Shown piece by piece: positions 11,553 to 24,000 of a DNA stretch of 64,000 bases. The notes beneath the pieces are model-generated. The model did no database searches. It saw nothing but the letters and a program-made list of their open reading frames with translations, and was not told the origin of the DNA. Positions within the stretch are counted from its first letter, which is position 1, and each line of letters begins with the position of its first letter. Origin of the DNA: Rhizoctonia solani (taxonomy: Eukaryota > Basidiomycota > Agaricomycetes > Cantharellales > Ceratobasidiaceae); NCBI RefSeq assembly GCF_016906535.1, contig NC_057381.1, forward strand, positions 62,001 to 126,000, given 5' to 3'. The position numbers were made by a program, and so were the translations under genes.

Positions 11553-13069
11553 TGTTAAGAGTTGTGTAATACAGGAGTAAGAAAGAATTACTATATACAA
11601 AATGTATATGAGAATAACTAAGAACTAGTATTAAGAATCAGAATATATGCACAGAATATGCACAATATAGGCTAGGTGATCAGGAATAACAACTCCTAAC
11701 AAATAGTCTAGCAACTATGAAGTGCAGGTGGTTGGTTATGTATAGTACCTTAGACTAATGTTACTTAAGCCTAAGTGACTAGGGGTATGTATACTTAAGG
11801 TCTCTGGGATAGTGCCTTAAGTAAGAGGGTTACCTGACTAATGTACAGGGTTTATAGGATTGGCCTAATAAGTATAGGACTTATATATGCTTAAGTAAGA
11901 CTTAAGACTTATGGGTTTTACCTAAAATATATCTAGGATTTAAGAGATATTGTAGATAAAGCTATCTACAATATAAGGGGTATGGTGGATTGAAACACTA
12001 TCACTCAATCACAACAATCCTCACAGTATTGTTGCACTATACTCAATGTTGAACTCAACAACTGTGACAGTCAAGGGGCACAGGGTTGCAGTAAGTACAC
12101 TAATAGGTTACCCTGTGTCTGTTGGGACTGGCCTATGGTCTTAGTGCGCCAAATAACCTCCTATGCTATTTACAGTGAGTCAATCACTAAAGTAAATGCG
12201 CAGATAAGCTGTTAAAGGCTTGTGTGTATATGTCAATATATAAGAGTGGATAAATGGATGCATTAGAAGCGTCTTCACAGGGTCCTTTTATACCCTGAGA
12301 AGGCGCACAAACAAGTATATACATGATTGATACCAAGAGGGGGTACAGGAGGTATATGTGGCAACTGAAACACTTGAGGGAGCCAATACTTTGGTACATA
12401 GTAAACAAACAACAGATCCTAATTTGCCCCAAGGCAATGTTTGCCCCAAGGCATTATTTACCTGTGTGGGTCCTTAGATGTCCCAAGGCTAAGTGTTTCA
12501 TCCTTGGAGTAAACAGTCCCAAAGGTAGGATACCTCTGCATTGGGTACTTACAGTAAATGGGGCATAACTCAGCCAAATGTTGTCCGTTTTGGGAGTTTG
12601 ACCCAGCGTTCTGGAGCGCACAAACATGCGCACCTAAGCGCAAGCGATTCGGCAGTGTGGGATGCCCGGGTGATGGAGAAAAGGCGCATTTAGTGCGTCG
12701 GCGCTTAAGGGCTGATTAAGCGCCGGAGCACTTGCCTATGCAACAGGGGGGGGACCCTGAATATTTCTGTGTGTAGCCACAAGATAGAATCTTGAATAAT
12801 AAATACTACAAACAAGAGAGATATTACTTGTTACTGTTTATCTACTCAGCTGAATTTATATATTTAAATGAGTGAGAAAACAGCATATATGCAAAAGGCA
12901 TCGCATATTAAGGGTATTCCTGAGGTTTGTAGTTTTGTAAAGGTCACTATTGGATAGAGGGACCTTGAAAACCTTAGTTCGCATCTTTATCTCATTTATT
13001 TACTGTGAGATTACTAGTGTAATTAATAAAGTAAGTACAGATTAAAGAAGAAATGTCATATCCATAACA
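11553..13069 (-). mobile_element. Family A LTR (1.5 kb)
   Basis: Plus strand starts TGTTAAGAG and ends CATATCCATAACA, 1,517 bp, about the same as the copies at 56607-58144 and (inverted) 17935-19449. At 58145 the copy abuts a polypurine tract read on the minus strand, which fixes the element strand as minus. It contains a GGCGCTTA..TAAGCGCC hairpin. It begins exactly where the left inverted-repeat arm ends, and it truncates the mariner element that follows. The flanks (CAGCT and CTCTC) do not match, so no target duplication is seen. Confidence 0.88.
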
Positions 13070-13915
13070 CTCTCCCCAACCAATATTTGCCATGCCACCC
13101 ACTTGTTGACTGGCCCTGCCCCCACAACCCCACACCTAGTTGCTCAAGAGCTCTCTAGCACAAATGGGGTCCCTGTCTCAAGCCTTACTGTGCATTGGGC
13201 AGTGCAGAAAGCTGGTGTGGTGCCTTTTGTCAAGCCCAAAAAGCCAGCTATGACAAAGGAACATATCAAGGCACACTATGAATTTGCTATGGCACACCAG
13301 CACTGGACAATTGATGACTGGAAGAGGGTCCAATGGTCAGATGAGACCAAGATCAACAGATTTGGGTCAGATGGGCACCGCTATGCCTATAAAAGGGTTG
13401 GCCAGGCACCTCAGCCCCACCAGATCATCAAAACCCACAAGCATGGAGGAGGTCATATCATGATTTGGGCATGCATGGGGTGGGAAGGCCCTGGTTTAAT
13501 CTGCAAGATAGATGGGTCTCTCACCAAGGAACTCTATGTGGAGATCCTAGAAGATGAATTCAAGCAAACTCTGGAGTACTATGGGTTGGACATGGAGAAG
13601 GTCATGTTTATGCAAGACAGTGAAAGCTCCCACAAGGCCCATATTTTACAAGACTGGTTCCAAGAGAATGGCTTAGAGGTCTTTGAGTGGCCTGCTAACT
13701 CCCCAGACCTCAATCCAATTGAAAACCTTTGGGATCAAATCAAGAGGGAGCTTTATAGCTATGAAACCCCTGCAAGTGGGATGTTGGAGTTATGGGAGAG
13801 GGTGCAGGAGATTTGGGACAAAGTCAGTGCCCAGAAGTGCCAGGATTTGATAGAGAGTATGCCTAGGAGGATTCAAGCTTGGATCAAAGCCAAAGGTGGC
13901 CCAACCAAGTATTGA
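13070..13915 (+). CDS. Tc1/mariner transposase, N-terminally truncated
   Basis: The frame is open from the LTR edge at 13070 to the TGA at 13913. The catalytic domain is intact: WSDETKINRFGSDG holds the first Asp, FMQDSESSHKAH the second, and NSPDLNPIENLWD the third acidic residue (Glu), giving the Tc1-type DDE triad. The C-terminal AWIKAKGGPTKY is typical of the family. The paired N-terminal helix-turn-helix DNA-binding region, about 60-70 residues, is mostly missing, since only a short tail precedes VHWAVQKAGV. It would have cut and pasted its own element. With the DNA-binding part and left inverted repeat gone it should be inert. No internal stop, so the insertion is probably young. Confidence 0.92.
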   Translation, partial: LSPTNICHATHLLTGPAPTTPHLVAQELSSTNGVPVSSLTVHWAVQKAGVVPFVKPKKPAMTKEHIKAHYEFAMAHQHWTIDDWKRVQWSDETKINRFGSDGHRYAYKRVGQAPQPHQIIKTHKHGGGHIMIWACMGWEGPGLICKIDGSLTKELYVEILEDEFKQTLEYYGLDMEKVMFMQDSESSHKAHILQDWFQENGLEVFEWPANSPDLNPIENLWDQIKRELYSYETPASGMLELWERVQEIWDKVSAQKCQDLIESMPRRIQAWIKAKGGPTKY

Positions 13916-14156
13916 TATTTGCTTGACTTGTATATCCTGTAGTCCATTGTTCAAAACTGTTCACAGAGATTGTTCCATTGTTTTGAATGTATCTTCATCA
14001 AATCTCATTTGAACTGAATAAAATAAATTGTGTTAGACAGAGAAGACACTACCAGATTTGCCAGATGATTTTCAAATTTATCATGTGAGAATTGATTGAG
14101 TAACAACTGATACAGTAGAAAAGTTCCAATCCTGTGAACAGTTTTGAACAGCACTG
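13070..14156 (+). mobile_element. Tc1/mariner element, 5' end lost
   Basis: The right end reads CCTGTGAACAGTTTTGAACAGCACTG and is followed by the TA at 14157-14158, as expected of a Tc1/mariner terminus. The left end is missing because the family A LTR starts at its boundary. The element sits inside a Ty3 gag frame that resumes directly at 14159. Confidence 0.85.
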
Positions 14157-14158
14157 TA

Positions 14159-15929
14159 GCACCTCCTGCAGAGATCAAAAGACCTGTTTCAGCGCCAATA
14201 AACCCACCTCAGCAAATCTCTGTAAATAAACCTGTCAAAATAGAACAGAGTAGACAAGGCATAACTAGCCCAAATGCTGAAGCTAATGCTAGACAGAAAA
14301 ACCAATGGCAGATTGGGAATATAGTAACAAGGGACAATACAGTACCCTTAATAATAAGAACACCACCTGGCCCTAGCAAGGGAAAGCAAGCAATAAGGAT
14401 CACAGGTGGAAGAAAGGAAAAGGAAGAAGGAAGCCTACCTTGGAGACAAGTAGACCCTAGGGAACAAACACATCTAGACTATAAACTGATAGACACCATT
14501 GGAAAGGACAGAGAGCAATTAGCCACTGTACTGGGCTATGAGGAACCAATGGGAAATGGAGGGCACAAGACACAAATATTATTTGCAAATACAAACACAG
14601 AAACAACAGGACCAGCAAAAGAGAAAGGAAAAGAACCCATAACCCCCAAGAACAAGAATTGTGGGCAAGCCACATTAGGACTATCCATGAGCCAACTGGA
14701 GGGCAAGCACAAATACATGCATACACCAGCCCCTAACACAGTAACAGCAAAGAATAGGAGACTACCTACTGGTGGATACCTGCACAATCAAATGACTAAT
14801 CCTGTCAAAGAATTGGTAGCAGCCAACAGGAACCCCAGTGATTCAAGCAGATCAAGCAGTTGCTCAGACAGCAACAATGACTTCAATAATATGAGTCTGC
14901 ATAAACTTGCTAAATACATTAAGAAACTGAAGAAGAAGAACAAAGAAAGGAAGGAAAAGGAAAAGCTGAGGAAACTACAGCTCAGCAGGTTTAAGACAAA
15001 GTTACCCACCACCTACAATGGATTGAACAATTTTGATACATTCAAACAGTTTGTATACAAAGTGGAAACATGGCAGGAGGATACAGGATTTGAGGACTAC
15101 AAAGCTGTAAGGCACATAAAAAGCTTCCTCAAAGATAAAGCTGCAAATTATTATATGCTACATGTAGCTCCTGATGTCACTCAATACATGCTGACCCTGG
15201 TATTCCAAGGGCTTTGGTTATTGCTTCCCACCAGACAGTAGGACAAGAATTTGCTGTAAGTTCAACACTATGACACAATCAGACCAGGGGTTTAGAGACT
15301 TCTACTGCAAATTATGTAAAATACAAAGAACACTAGTGGACATAAACAACAAATCAATTGCTGTCCATATGTGGGAAGTAGCCCACAGCTACATACACAT
15401 AGAATGGGCAAAGAATGGATACTTGGCAGAACACAATTTGCCAGAGGAATTAGAAGAATTGGCAATTAGATTGGAAACCACCAAAAAAAATTGCCAAATG
15501 GAAGAGAACCAATCAAATGATTGCCAAGACTGTCCCACATACAAGGGCAAGCACCCTGATTACTGTAAGCCCAGGGAAGGCAAAAGAAACAGTAATGCAT
15601 CTAGGCAAGATAAGCTGCACTTCAGTACCAATAGATCTCCAAGGAAGGAGAAGGTACCCAGACTCTCACCAGAGAAATTTGCAGAATATTGTGCAGCAGG
15701 AAAGTGCACATTATGCCACAAGATTGGACACATAGCTAAGGACTGCCCAAAGCAAAGTTTTGCCAAGCCAAAGGGTATAGGTATGTTGGCTGTAAGCTTT
15801 GCTTGCATACATGAACTAGAAACTGTAACAAAGGAGTCTAGGTTGGTATATTCAATATCTCTTGATTTGGGAGACAACAAAAAAATAAAAGAACAAATTT
15901 TCAGAGCTGACAACTACCAGATGGTATAA
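14159..15929 (+). pseudogene. Ty3/gypsy gag, split by frameshift and mariner insertion
   Basis: Two frames in series. 14159-15241 starts inside the coding sequence right after the mariner end, runs through a long polar linker and a Lys/Glu-rich coiled coil, and reaches the gag core (FDTFKQFVYKVETW, HIKSFLKDKAANYYMLHVA). The second, 15270-15929 in another frame, has the C-terminal gag half with one CCHC zinc knuckle, CTLCHKIGHIAKDC. The break near 15200-15270 removes continuity, so the virus-like particle protein cannot be made. The mariner TA insertion at 14157 removed the N terminus. No pol frame follows, so the element is only a remnant. Confidence 0.85.
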
Positions 15930-16391
15930 CCTAACAAGCTATTGCCTAATATAGGACTTATCAGCTAGTAGGGCCTAACAGAGCTCAAAGGCAATGCCAG
16001 GAGAGGGTAGGACAAGACCTGATATAGTAAAGTGCACTATGCTGTAAAGACAGCAGGGCTAAAGACCTTTGACAGTGACTGGTATGCTCTCAGGCAATAC
16101 TCTTAATTGTATGTCTTAGGGTAGGTAGTGGTGGAAGGGGATAAGAGGGTGAGTTCTGAGGCTAAAGGCTCTCAGAACCCTCCTTATTGTCATGACCTTC
16201 ATTGGCATGACATAATTTTCTACTATTTTCTACCTTTTTCTGAGGTAGTTTCCTTTTTGGTATATATTAATTAGTCATCAAGATCATGTGACATATTTGA
16301 TATCCAATGTGAAGTTGTAAAATGACTCACACTTTGTTACACTTTGTTGCTATTTGTTTTGATGTGGCTTCCTCCATGTATATAAACCAGG
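15930..16391. other. Non-coding remnant between gag and solo LTR
   Basis: No coding frame. Around 16189 a TGTCATGACC start resembles the beginning of a family D LTR, but I could not find its end. Confidence 0.4.
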
Positions 16392-16961
16392 TGTTGTAGA
16401 CACACATATACCAAGGGAATTAATTCCTATTTTCTCAAATTTAAACAAAGTCAAACAGACAACATTTTCAATCATGTGACCTTGGCGCTTATACCACACA
16501 CTAAGCGCCAAGCCATGTCCCCATCTGGGCTTAATCAGCACACATAGCCACCTCCACCTATGACAACATCATGACACATCAGTGAGACATATGCATGAGT
16601 AAGACCAACTGTGGAGCGGGGCTCTTATTGGATTAGGTATTGGATATCATATTTGTAATTAGTTGATCTATAGAATATATAAGGAGGCCAACCAACCATG
16701 GTAACACCCAGGTCAATTACCTCCTGTTGCACTCCACATTGTACAAGCCCTTACAGGCAGCAATCACTTAGTTACAGATACGCCTTAAGCAATGACTCCC
16801 CTATACTTACTTAGCTTGCCAATGCCCATAAGGCCTTGGTCTCTGTAGTATAGTAGTTAGACGTTGTAGGGTAGACCACCACCACCTTAAGCAGTTCACA
16901 TCTGTACTCCACACAGCTGTAAGCGCCCACACCCTTGATGTCCTTACAGATGTCTAGGACA
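16392..16961 (+). mobile_element. Solo LTR, family 1, with perfect 5-bp duplication
   Basis: Begins TGTTGTAGACAC and ends GTCTAGGACA, 570 bp, flanked on both sides by CCAGG (16387-16391 and 16962-16966). It contains the perfect 11-bp inverted pair CTTGGCGCTTA (16481-16491) and TAAGCGCCAAG (16502-16512). This is the cleanest family 1 copy in the window. Confidence 0.93.
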
Positions 16962-17447
16962 CCAGGTCAAGTTGCCACTAGAACAGCAAGACTTGACCTC
17001 TTTGTCAATTCATACTTTCTTACATACCCACTGCCCTGCTCCCTTGTTGAGCATAGTGCCATTACTTATAAGTCATTACCCAGGCCCTTGTTGCCCTCTA
17101 CCCTACTTTGTATCCCCTGGGCCCTTGCTGCCCCTCTATCTGTCTCATAGTCCATTGGTGATAGGGCCACAGACTTTAAGCCCCCTTGTATCATAGGTCC
17201 AAGCTGAGTTGTGACACTTATATTCACAAGAGAGGGGAATAGTATATACATCAACAAACACAATAACAAAGATAAGGTCACATGGCCAAAGGTAAGAAAG
17301 ACGTGATCACATGACCTTTAGTCATGTGATTGGATTACATAACAAGCACTCTTCACCTAGTTTACATAAAAATACATGTATCCATAAATCTTCAGGAAAA
17401 GGGCGCATATATTCACATTTTCCTTGACTTAGTGGATTTTAAGGTGG
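16962..17447. other. Unassigned, no gene
   Basis: Short overlapping frames on both strands with low-complexity Leu/Pro/Ser content. No motif seen. TCACATGACC-like motifs occur at about 17280-17330. Confidence 0.4.
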
Positions 17448-17900
17448 TCACACCTCTAGGGCATGACACAGACATTGTTCCATTAGTTTGGGGCTCATGG
17501 TTTTGAACTTCATGTTTTTTGCATCTAACCATGCTTCCTTGCCCACTTCAAATTCAATTGGGACAGCTTCTGATTGTCTGGCTGTTGTTTGGGATTTGGA
17601 CTGTTGTAGCACTGCTTCCACTTCTCCATTGGGCTTCCATGGTCTTGGCCAGATCATCTGCTTCTGGTATGTCTGTGGGCACATTGCTAGCCATGAGGGT
17701 AGGTTCCCATCCATATAGTTCTTTGAACAGTGTTTTCCCTGTGCTGCTATGGACCACATTGTTGTATGCAAATTCTGCCATGGGGAGCCATCTTGTCCAA
17801 TCCTTTTGGTTAATGCCAGAATAAGCCCTGAGGAAATGTTCAATTGAAGGGTTTACTTGTTCAGTTTGCCTGTTGCTCTGGGGTGGTAAGCCAAGGAAAA
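17448..17900 (-). pseudogene. Ty3/gypsy integrase fragment
   Basis: On the minus strand two overlapping frames give NPSIEHFLRAYSG, RWLPMAEFAYNN and GKTLFKELYGWEP, which are the end of the integrase core (the family has LEQYLR.Y, LPLAEFAYNN and TPFE..YG..P). A later frame gives a C-terminal piece with KEAWLDAKNMKFK. A frameshift separates them. The orientation is opposite to the LTR that follows at 17935, so it belongs to a different element. Confidence 0.78.
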
Positions 17901-17934
17901 GTGGGGGTCAATCCCAAGGTGTTGGTATAACACC

Positions 17935-19449
17935 TGTTATGGATATAACATTTCTCTTATAATCTGTACTTATTTTATTAGTTACAGTAATACTACAGTA
18001 AATAAAGTGAGATAAAGATGCAAACTAAGGTTTTTAAGGTCCCTCTATCCAATTGCAACCTTTGCAAAACCACTAAGCCTCAGAAACCCCCTCAATATGC
18101 AACATCTTTTGCATATATGCTGTTTTCTCACTCATTTAAAATATATAAATTCAGCTGAGTAGATAAACAGTAACAAGTAATATCTCTCCTGTTTGTAGTA
18201 TTTATTATTCAAGATTCTATCTTATGGCTACACACAGGAATATTCAGGGTCCCCCCATTGCATAGGCAAGTGCTCCAGCGCTTAATCAGCCCTTAAGCGC
18301 CGACGCACTAAATGCGCCTTTCTCCATCACCCGGGCATCCCACACTGCCGAACTGCTTGCGCCTAGGTGCGCCTGTTTGTGCGCTCCAGAACGCTGGTTC
18401 AAACTCCCAAAATGGACAACATTTGGCAGAGTTATGCGCCATTTACTGTAAGTACCCAATGCAGCAGTATCATAACTTTGGGACTGTTTACTCCAAGGAT
18501 GAAACACTTAGTCTTGGGACATCTATGGGCCCACACAGGTAAATACTGCCTTGGGGCAAACATTGCCTTGGGGCAAGTATTAGGATCTGTTATTATTTAC
18601 TATGTACCAAAGTATTGGCTCCCTCAAGTGTTTCAGCTACCACATGTACCTCCTGTACCCTGTCTTGGTATCAATCATGTATATACTTGTTTGTGCACCT
18701 TCTTAGGGTATAAAAGCACCCTGTGAAGATGCTTCTAATGCATCCATTTATCCACTCTTATATATTGACATATACACACAAGCCTTTAACAGCTTATCTG
18801 CGCATTTACTTTAGTGATTGACTCACTGTAAATAGCATAGGAGGTTATTTGGCGCACTAACCATAGGCCAGTCCCAACAGACACAGGGTAACCTATTAGT
18901 GTACTTACTGCAACCCTGTGCCCCTTGACTGTCACAGTTGTTGAGTTCAACATTGAGTATAGTGCAACAATACTGTAAGGATTGTTGTGATTGAGTGATA
19001 GTGTTTCAATACACCATACCCCTTATATTGTAGATAGCTTTATCTATAATATCTCATAAATCCTAGATATATTTTAGGTAAAACCCATAAGTCTTAAGTC
19101 TTACTTAAGCATCTATAAGTCCTATACTTATTAGGCAAATCCTATCAATCCTGTACATTAGTCAGGTAAAACCTTTTACCTAAGGTACTATCCCAGAGAC
19201 CTTAAGTATACATACCCTTAGTCACTTAGGCTTAAGTAACATTAGTCTAAGGTACTATACATAACCAACCACCTGCACTTGATAGTTGCTAGACTATTTG
19301 TTAGGAGTTGTTATTCCTGATAAACCTAGCATATATTGTGCATATTGTGCGCATATATTATGATACTTAATACCAGTTATTGGCTATTCCCATATACATT
19401 TTGTATATAGTAATTCTTTCTTACTCCTGTACTTACACAACTCTTAACA
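17935..19449 (+). mobile_element. Family A LTR (1.5 kb), opposite orientation
   Basis: Starts TGTTATGGATATAAC and ends ACAACTCTTAACA, 1,515 bp, the inverted match of 11553-13069. Flanks ACACC and GCATT do not match. It and the 11553 copy face each other across the spacer of the giant inverted repeat, so recombination between them could invert the 13.1-17.9 kb segment. Confidence 0.88.
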
Positions 19450-21054
19450 GCATTCAATTAGGATGAATATGTCACTTTCAAGGCCCTAAACTCCCAACTG
19501 ACTTACTCAAAAGGTTCAGGGTTGCCCTAGAGCCTTTCCTAGCTACCCAGTACTGGTTGGGACCTTACTAGAGGCTGTATGCGCCAAGGTACCTTGCAGG
19601 TTGAGTTCAGTGAGCTTAAGAGGCTGAGAAAGCAAAATAAGACACTCTTAACTAAGTGCAGAAGATCTATTAGCTCTTCAAGTTCACAAAAGAGGTAAAA
19701 ATGGGATGAAAATGGGGATGCATTCAAAAGGTCTCTCAGGCACTGTACAAGGTTATAATGCTGATGAGTGCATGTGTTTAAGTGAGAATTGAGTCAAAAT
19801 CAAGATCAATACATACTGATTTTAGGTATCAATTCTTCCATAGTCTGATTCATGCTGAGGGAGGCATACTAACATTGTAATTTTCAGGCCATATCCTACT
19901 GAAAAAAGGAATCTTTTACTGATGTACTGATTTTCAGGATCTTATCATACCACAGTGAGGGGCCTTATATATCCCAGAGGGAGAACAAACAACTGTATAC
20001 ATGATGTGCAAATGAGGAAGTACATGATAGGTACAATCTGATCAATTTGATACACAAAGACCAATTAAGCCTAATGATTCCTAGTAAGATAGACCCAGAG
20101 CTATTGATAGAATGTTTTAGAGCACATATGACTAAATTACATCAGTGAGAATGTTAAAAATAGCCTTCAGTCAAGGTAAGATCTCATGGAAGAGCTAGAA
20201 AACTGAAATGGTTAGTTTCTCCATCAATATGGCTCAGAATCAGACAATTCCTTTTTGAGAAGTGAGTTGCCAGAGCCTCTGACCAATTTGCATTTGTCTG
20301 CATAGCAATATGCCTATTTCCTGCCAAGATATTGGTGTTGGCATGCCCTGTCAACCTTTGGCACTTATTTGCAATTACTAAGTGCCAGTGCTTCCATGCT
20401 TACTTGCACTTGTTATATGGTCTGTGAGCACTGTTCCTGCATATAAATGTATGGTACAAAGAATATAAGTCATAGAAATAATAGTAACCTGTTTGCATGA
20501 TTAGATGTATATGCAAGTGCAACAAAGGAATAAAATATAAATGTCTTGTAGCACTCCCAGTTTCCAAATATAGTAATGTGCATGCACATATTTGGACAGA
20601 GCAAGTATGATCACTCTAGTTTGCACTATTCACTATTGGCAATTAGGGGCACATATGTCTAAATTATCCATTCTATAACAGTAGGCTTCCTGCAAGTCAC
20701 AGTCCATGCATTCAGGATTGGCAGCATAGCTAAATTGCTTAGAAGTAGTTTGAGCACAGATTTAGTAAAGAAGACAGGTGGGTGGAAATCAAATGCCTTC
20801 ACTACATACAATTCAACACAGTGCTAAGCATATTGATTCTTACTCCCAGGGCAACTGTCTACACTCCAAGCATGCACAGACACAGCATCCCCTTGTCCCT
20901 GGGACCTGCTTTGGGGTGACCTTCACAGTCCATGTTTGGTGACTGCACCACCCCCTTTGCAACCACCACAATATGCTCTGCATCTCTGGAGAGGGGTGAC
21001 CTGGATGGTTGAAGCCTTGGGTGGCCCCAGGTTCCCCATTTTCACTGTATCAAG
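19450..21054. other. Spacer sequence without assignable gene
   Basis: Short frames only, for example a Ser/Leu-rich one at 19539-19727 (minus). A stretch around 20900-21050 (minus) could be eroded coding sequence, but I cannot name it. It directly joins the right inverted-repeat arm at 21055, so it probably shows the ancestral neighbour of the duplicated block. Confidence 0.45.
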
Positions 21055-24000
21055 AGCTGGATACCACACAAATATGCATATATAGATAGACAGAATATCC
21101 CACCATTGTACAAGCTACCACACCAGAGCATAAGTTAAGTGAACTACAGTGAGTTCCAGGAACTAATTTTAGCTTATTAACTATTTTCTTGTACAGTGTG
21201 TTCCCTGCTATCTAGTACTACTCCTATTGCTAGTCTTTAGGAGAGATCACCCTGATACTAACTACATCCTTTCCTTAACACCCAATTAATTACTTAAGTA
21301 CACTCTACTCTCCTTAACCTAATACCTCATCTTTGATATATCTTTTAAAATTATGACCTTTTATGGTTAGCATAATACCTTTTATATTCTCTAGCTTGAT
21401 TTGGCAACTAGGTTCCCTTTTTGATTATATTTTATAACAGATTATTTTCCCTATCCATAACATACTTTACACATGCACATATGTCCAAGGTAGGGGGATA
21501 TGTTATGATATAGGTGATTTTGACATTTGCACCCCTTATTACCAATAGTAAATGGTGCAACTGGCATATTTTAATATACTCTGTCCAGATATAGGAATTG
21601 TCATAAACAGAGGAAAATAGAATTAGCTGGAATTGAACCAGCTTGACCACTAAGCCATAGAGCCCTATTATTCCTCTGCTGATAACCCATGATTACACTT
21701 GCTACCCCCCAAGTTTGGGCTTGAGCCAGCATGCAACCACTTGTGCTGGTTAGTTTGACCTTGTTTACATCAATTCCTTTTAACTGTGGTTGATGGACAA
21801 GCATTTGCATAGGCAACATTGCAGGCAGGAAAATGGCTAATCATTGATTGTAGTGGAGCAATTTGCTGCACAGGCTTCCAAGTGGACAAGCATGACTTGG
21901 ATAACAAAGATGGATGAGCAAGTTAACTACTGTATGTACTTAAATTCATCATGTCATTTGTCAACAATCAGTCCTGAGCAAAATAACCCCTTAACCTATA
22001 CACCCTCCTGGAGTTTCAAGTACCCCTTGGCACCAACTCAGGACTTTAGGTGTTTATTTTAACTAGGTAGCTTGCAATGTGATAAGTTTCAAGGGGGATA
22101 CTCCCCTATGTTTAAGTAGGTTCCTTTTCTTGGCATTTAAGATTGTCTCTAATAATGATGGCCAACTCGGGAGTGGCAAGGTTGTGAATGCACAGACAAT
22201 TAAGTGCATTGTGGGCCAAGTGTTGGGTGGGGATTGTTACTGGATGATTGATTATAGTGCAGACTAAAAGCTCGCTTTTCCTTCATTTACTTAGTGATGT
22301 GAATTGATTCAATAGAATCTACATGCATTTATAATTGCAGTCCTTTGCTACGGAATTTCTGCACCTTTGTACTCACCAATGCGCGACTTAGGCTGGTAAA
22401 TAATTAGGATCGGACTTTTTGCTAGTTTTGGCGCAGAGTTTCCATAGCCGCCAGGCTCACAATGTTAGGGGGGTCGCTTCTTGTGCTTGTGGCCTCTATA
22501 CAGCTTGTGAGAGCAATGCGCTCAGGGGGATTTGTCAGATGAGCCGTATGAGTGATACACAAAACCAGGATCTTGGGTCACTGCGGGGTTAGGTTAAACA
22601 CCGAATGGAGGTAAGGACTTGAGAGGGATAAATAAGTCATCACATTTGGAGGAACAGGCGCGTGTAGGCAGAGACAAGCTCTTTTCACTGCCATGGTGCA
22701 AGGCTTGACGTTGCGGCTGGATATATTTGGCAACAGGGGTTGGCGTCTATCAAGAAACAAAAGTAAGCGGGCAACTGTAAATAAGCGTGGGCAAGATCAA
22801 TTGTCAGACCTCTCTAGAAGGGCGACGCACACTTTGAACTCACCAGAGTACCGGTTTTCTAGACTAAGACATGGGGTTAGGCTATGCATGTGTACGGTTT
22901 AGTACAAAAGTAGACAAGGTTTCATTATTAAACGACTGGCGGACACCTAATCTATAGGACGAATAGTTTAAATAAAGGTTATTTGGCATTGTACACCGTG
23001 GCTAACCAAGGTACACAACAACAACCATACGATAGATCCGCTTGATCCAGTGCACAGATGCTACGAGATAGACGCCCTCGTATTATTGAAAAGCCCCAGA
23101 ATGAATGCGGTTAATAGATAGACTTTCCTTCGGATCACAAGTCTTTTCGGCTCTCATCAGCAAACATGCTGAGATCTCAAGAGGCCTTTCGATATTGAGT
23201 ACCGTCCGGAAATATTCCGGATCTTCTGGAACTAGTATGAGCACTCAGGAGCGCCGGAATCAATGGGAGCATGGACGCTCAGAATCGATGAAGACGCTCC
23301 CCCGACTGGTATCCGGAGCGCCAGAATTTTAACAAATTTCGCTGGGCTAAGATGCCAAAGACCTAGTAGGGATCTGGATTATCACGCCAAGTGTGAACGA
23401 ATGATGAAGCTTATTGCACGTAGATGATATTTTCAAGGCAACGGTGCTCCGATATTTGCACCCATACCAACTGAAGTGGGAGAGTATATCTATGATGCAC
23501 CTTTAGACCGAAACGTGAATGCACCGCCAAATTAAAAGAGCAAAACGTTTCTCCCTATAGAAGTGTGCACCCAACTGATACCAGCATGCTCGAAAAGATG
23601 ATATCAAAAATCAGGCAAGGCGCGCGCAATGTCTTGCACCGCAAAAGATATATAGAGAAATCAACTTCTAAGCCGTCCTTGCGGGGTGTAGCTCATGATA
23701 GGCAAAAGAAAGACGTAGGTCGCTCAGGGGTAGATAAACTCACATTACCACGCGGCACAGACATGTGATTATCACCTTTATTTAATGCCCTCATCAGGCG
23801 TCTATTCTGAGTATCTTCAGATAACATTGCGCAACACGAGTATTTCAGCACGCTAGACAGAAGCCATTGAGGCAATCTATAGTGGGTGCTGTAGCCTCTT
23901 TTCATCGGGTACAACCGCTTTTTCTTTATGGTTCGTATGCGTGCGTTCTGGCGCTTAGACAGCCTGGGTCGTGCTCGCCACATGGCAAGTATAGGCGCGC

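Noticed and set aside
12187..12643. Small frames inside family A LTRs (also 57244-57717 and 18286-18726)
   Set aside because: They recur only because the LTR recurs, have no motif, and lie within non-coding LTR sequence.
11553..19449. Full-length retrotransposon bounded by the two family A LTRs
   Set aside because: The LTRs are in opposite orientation, and the sequence between them is a mosaic of other elements.
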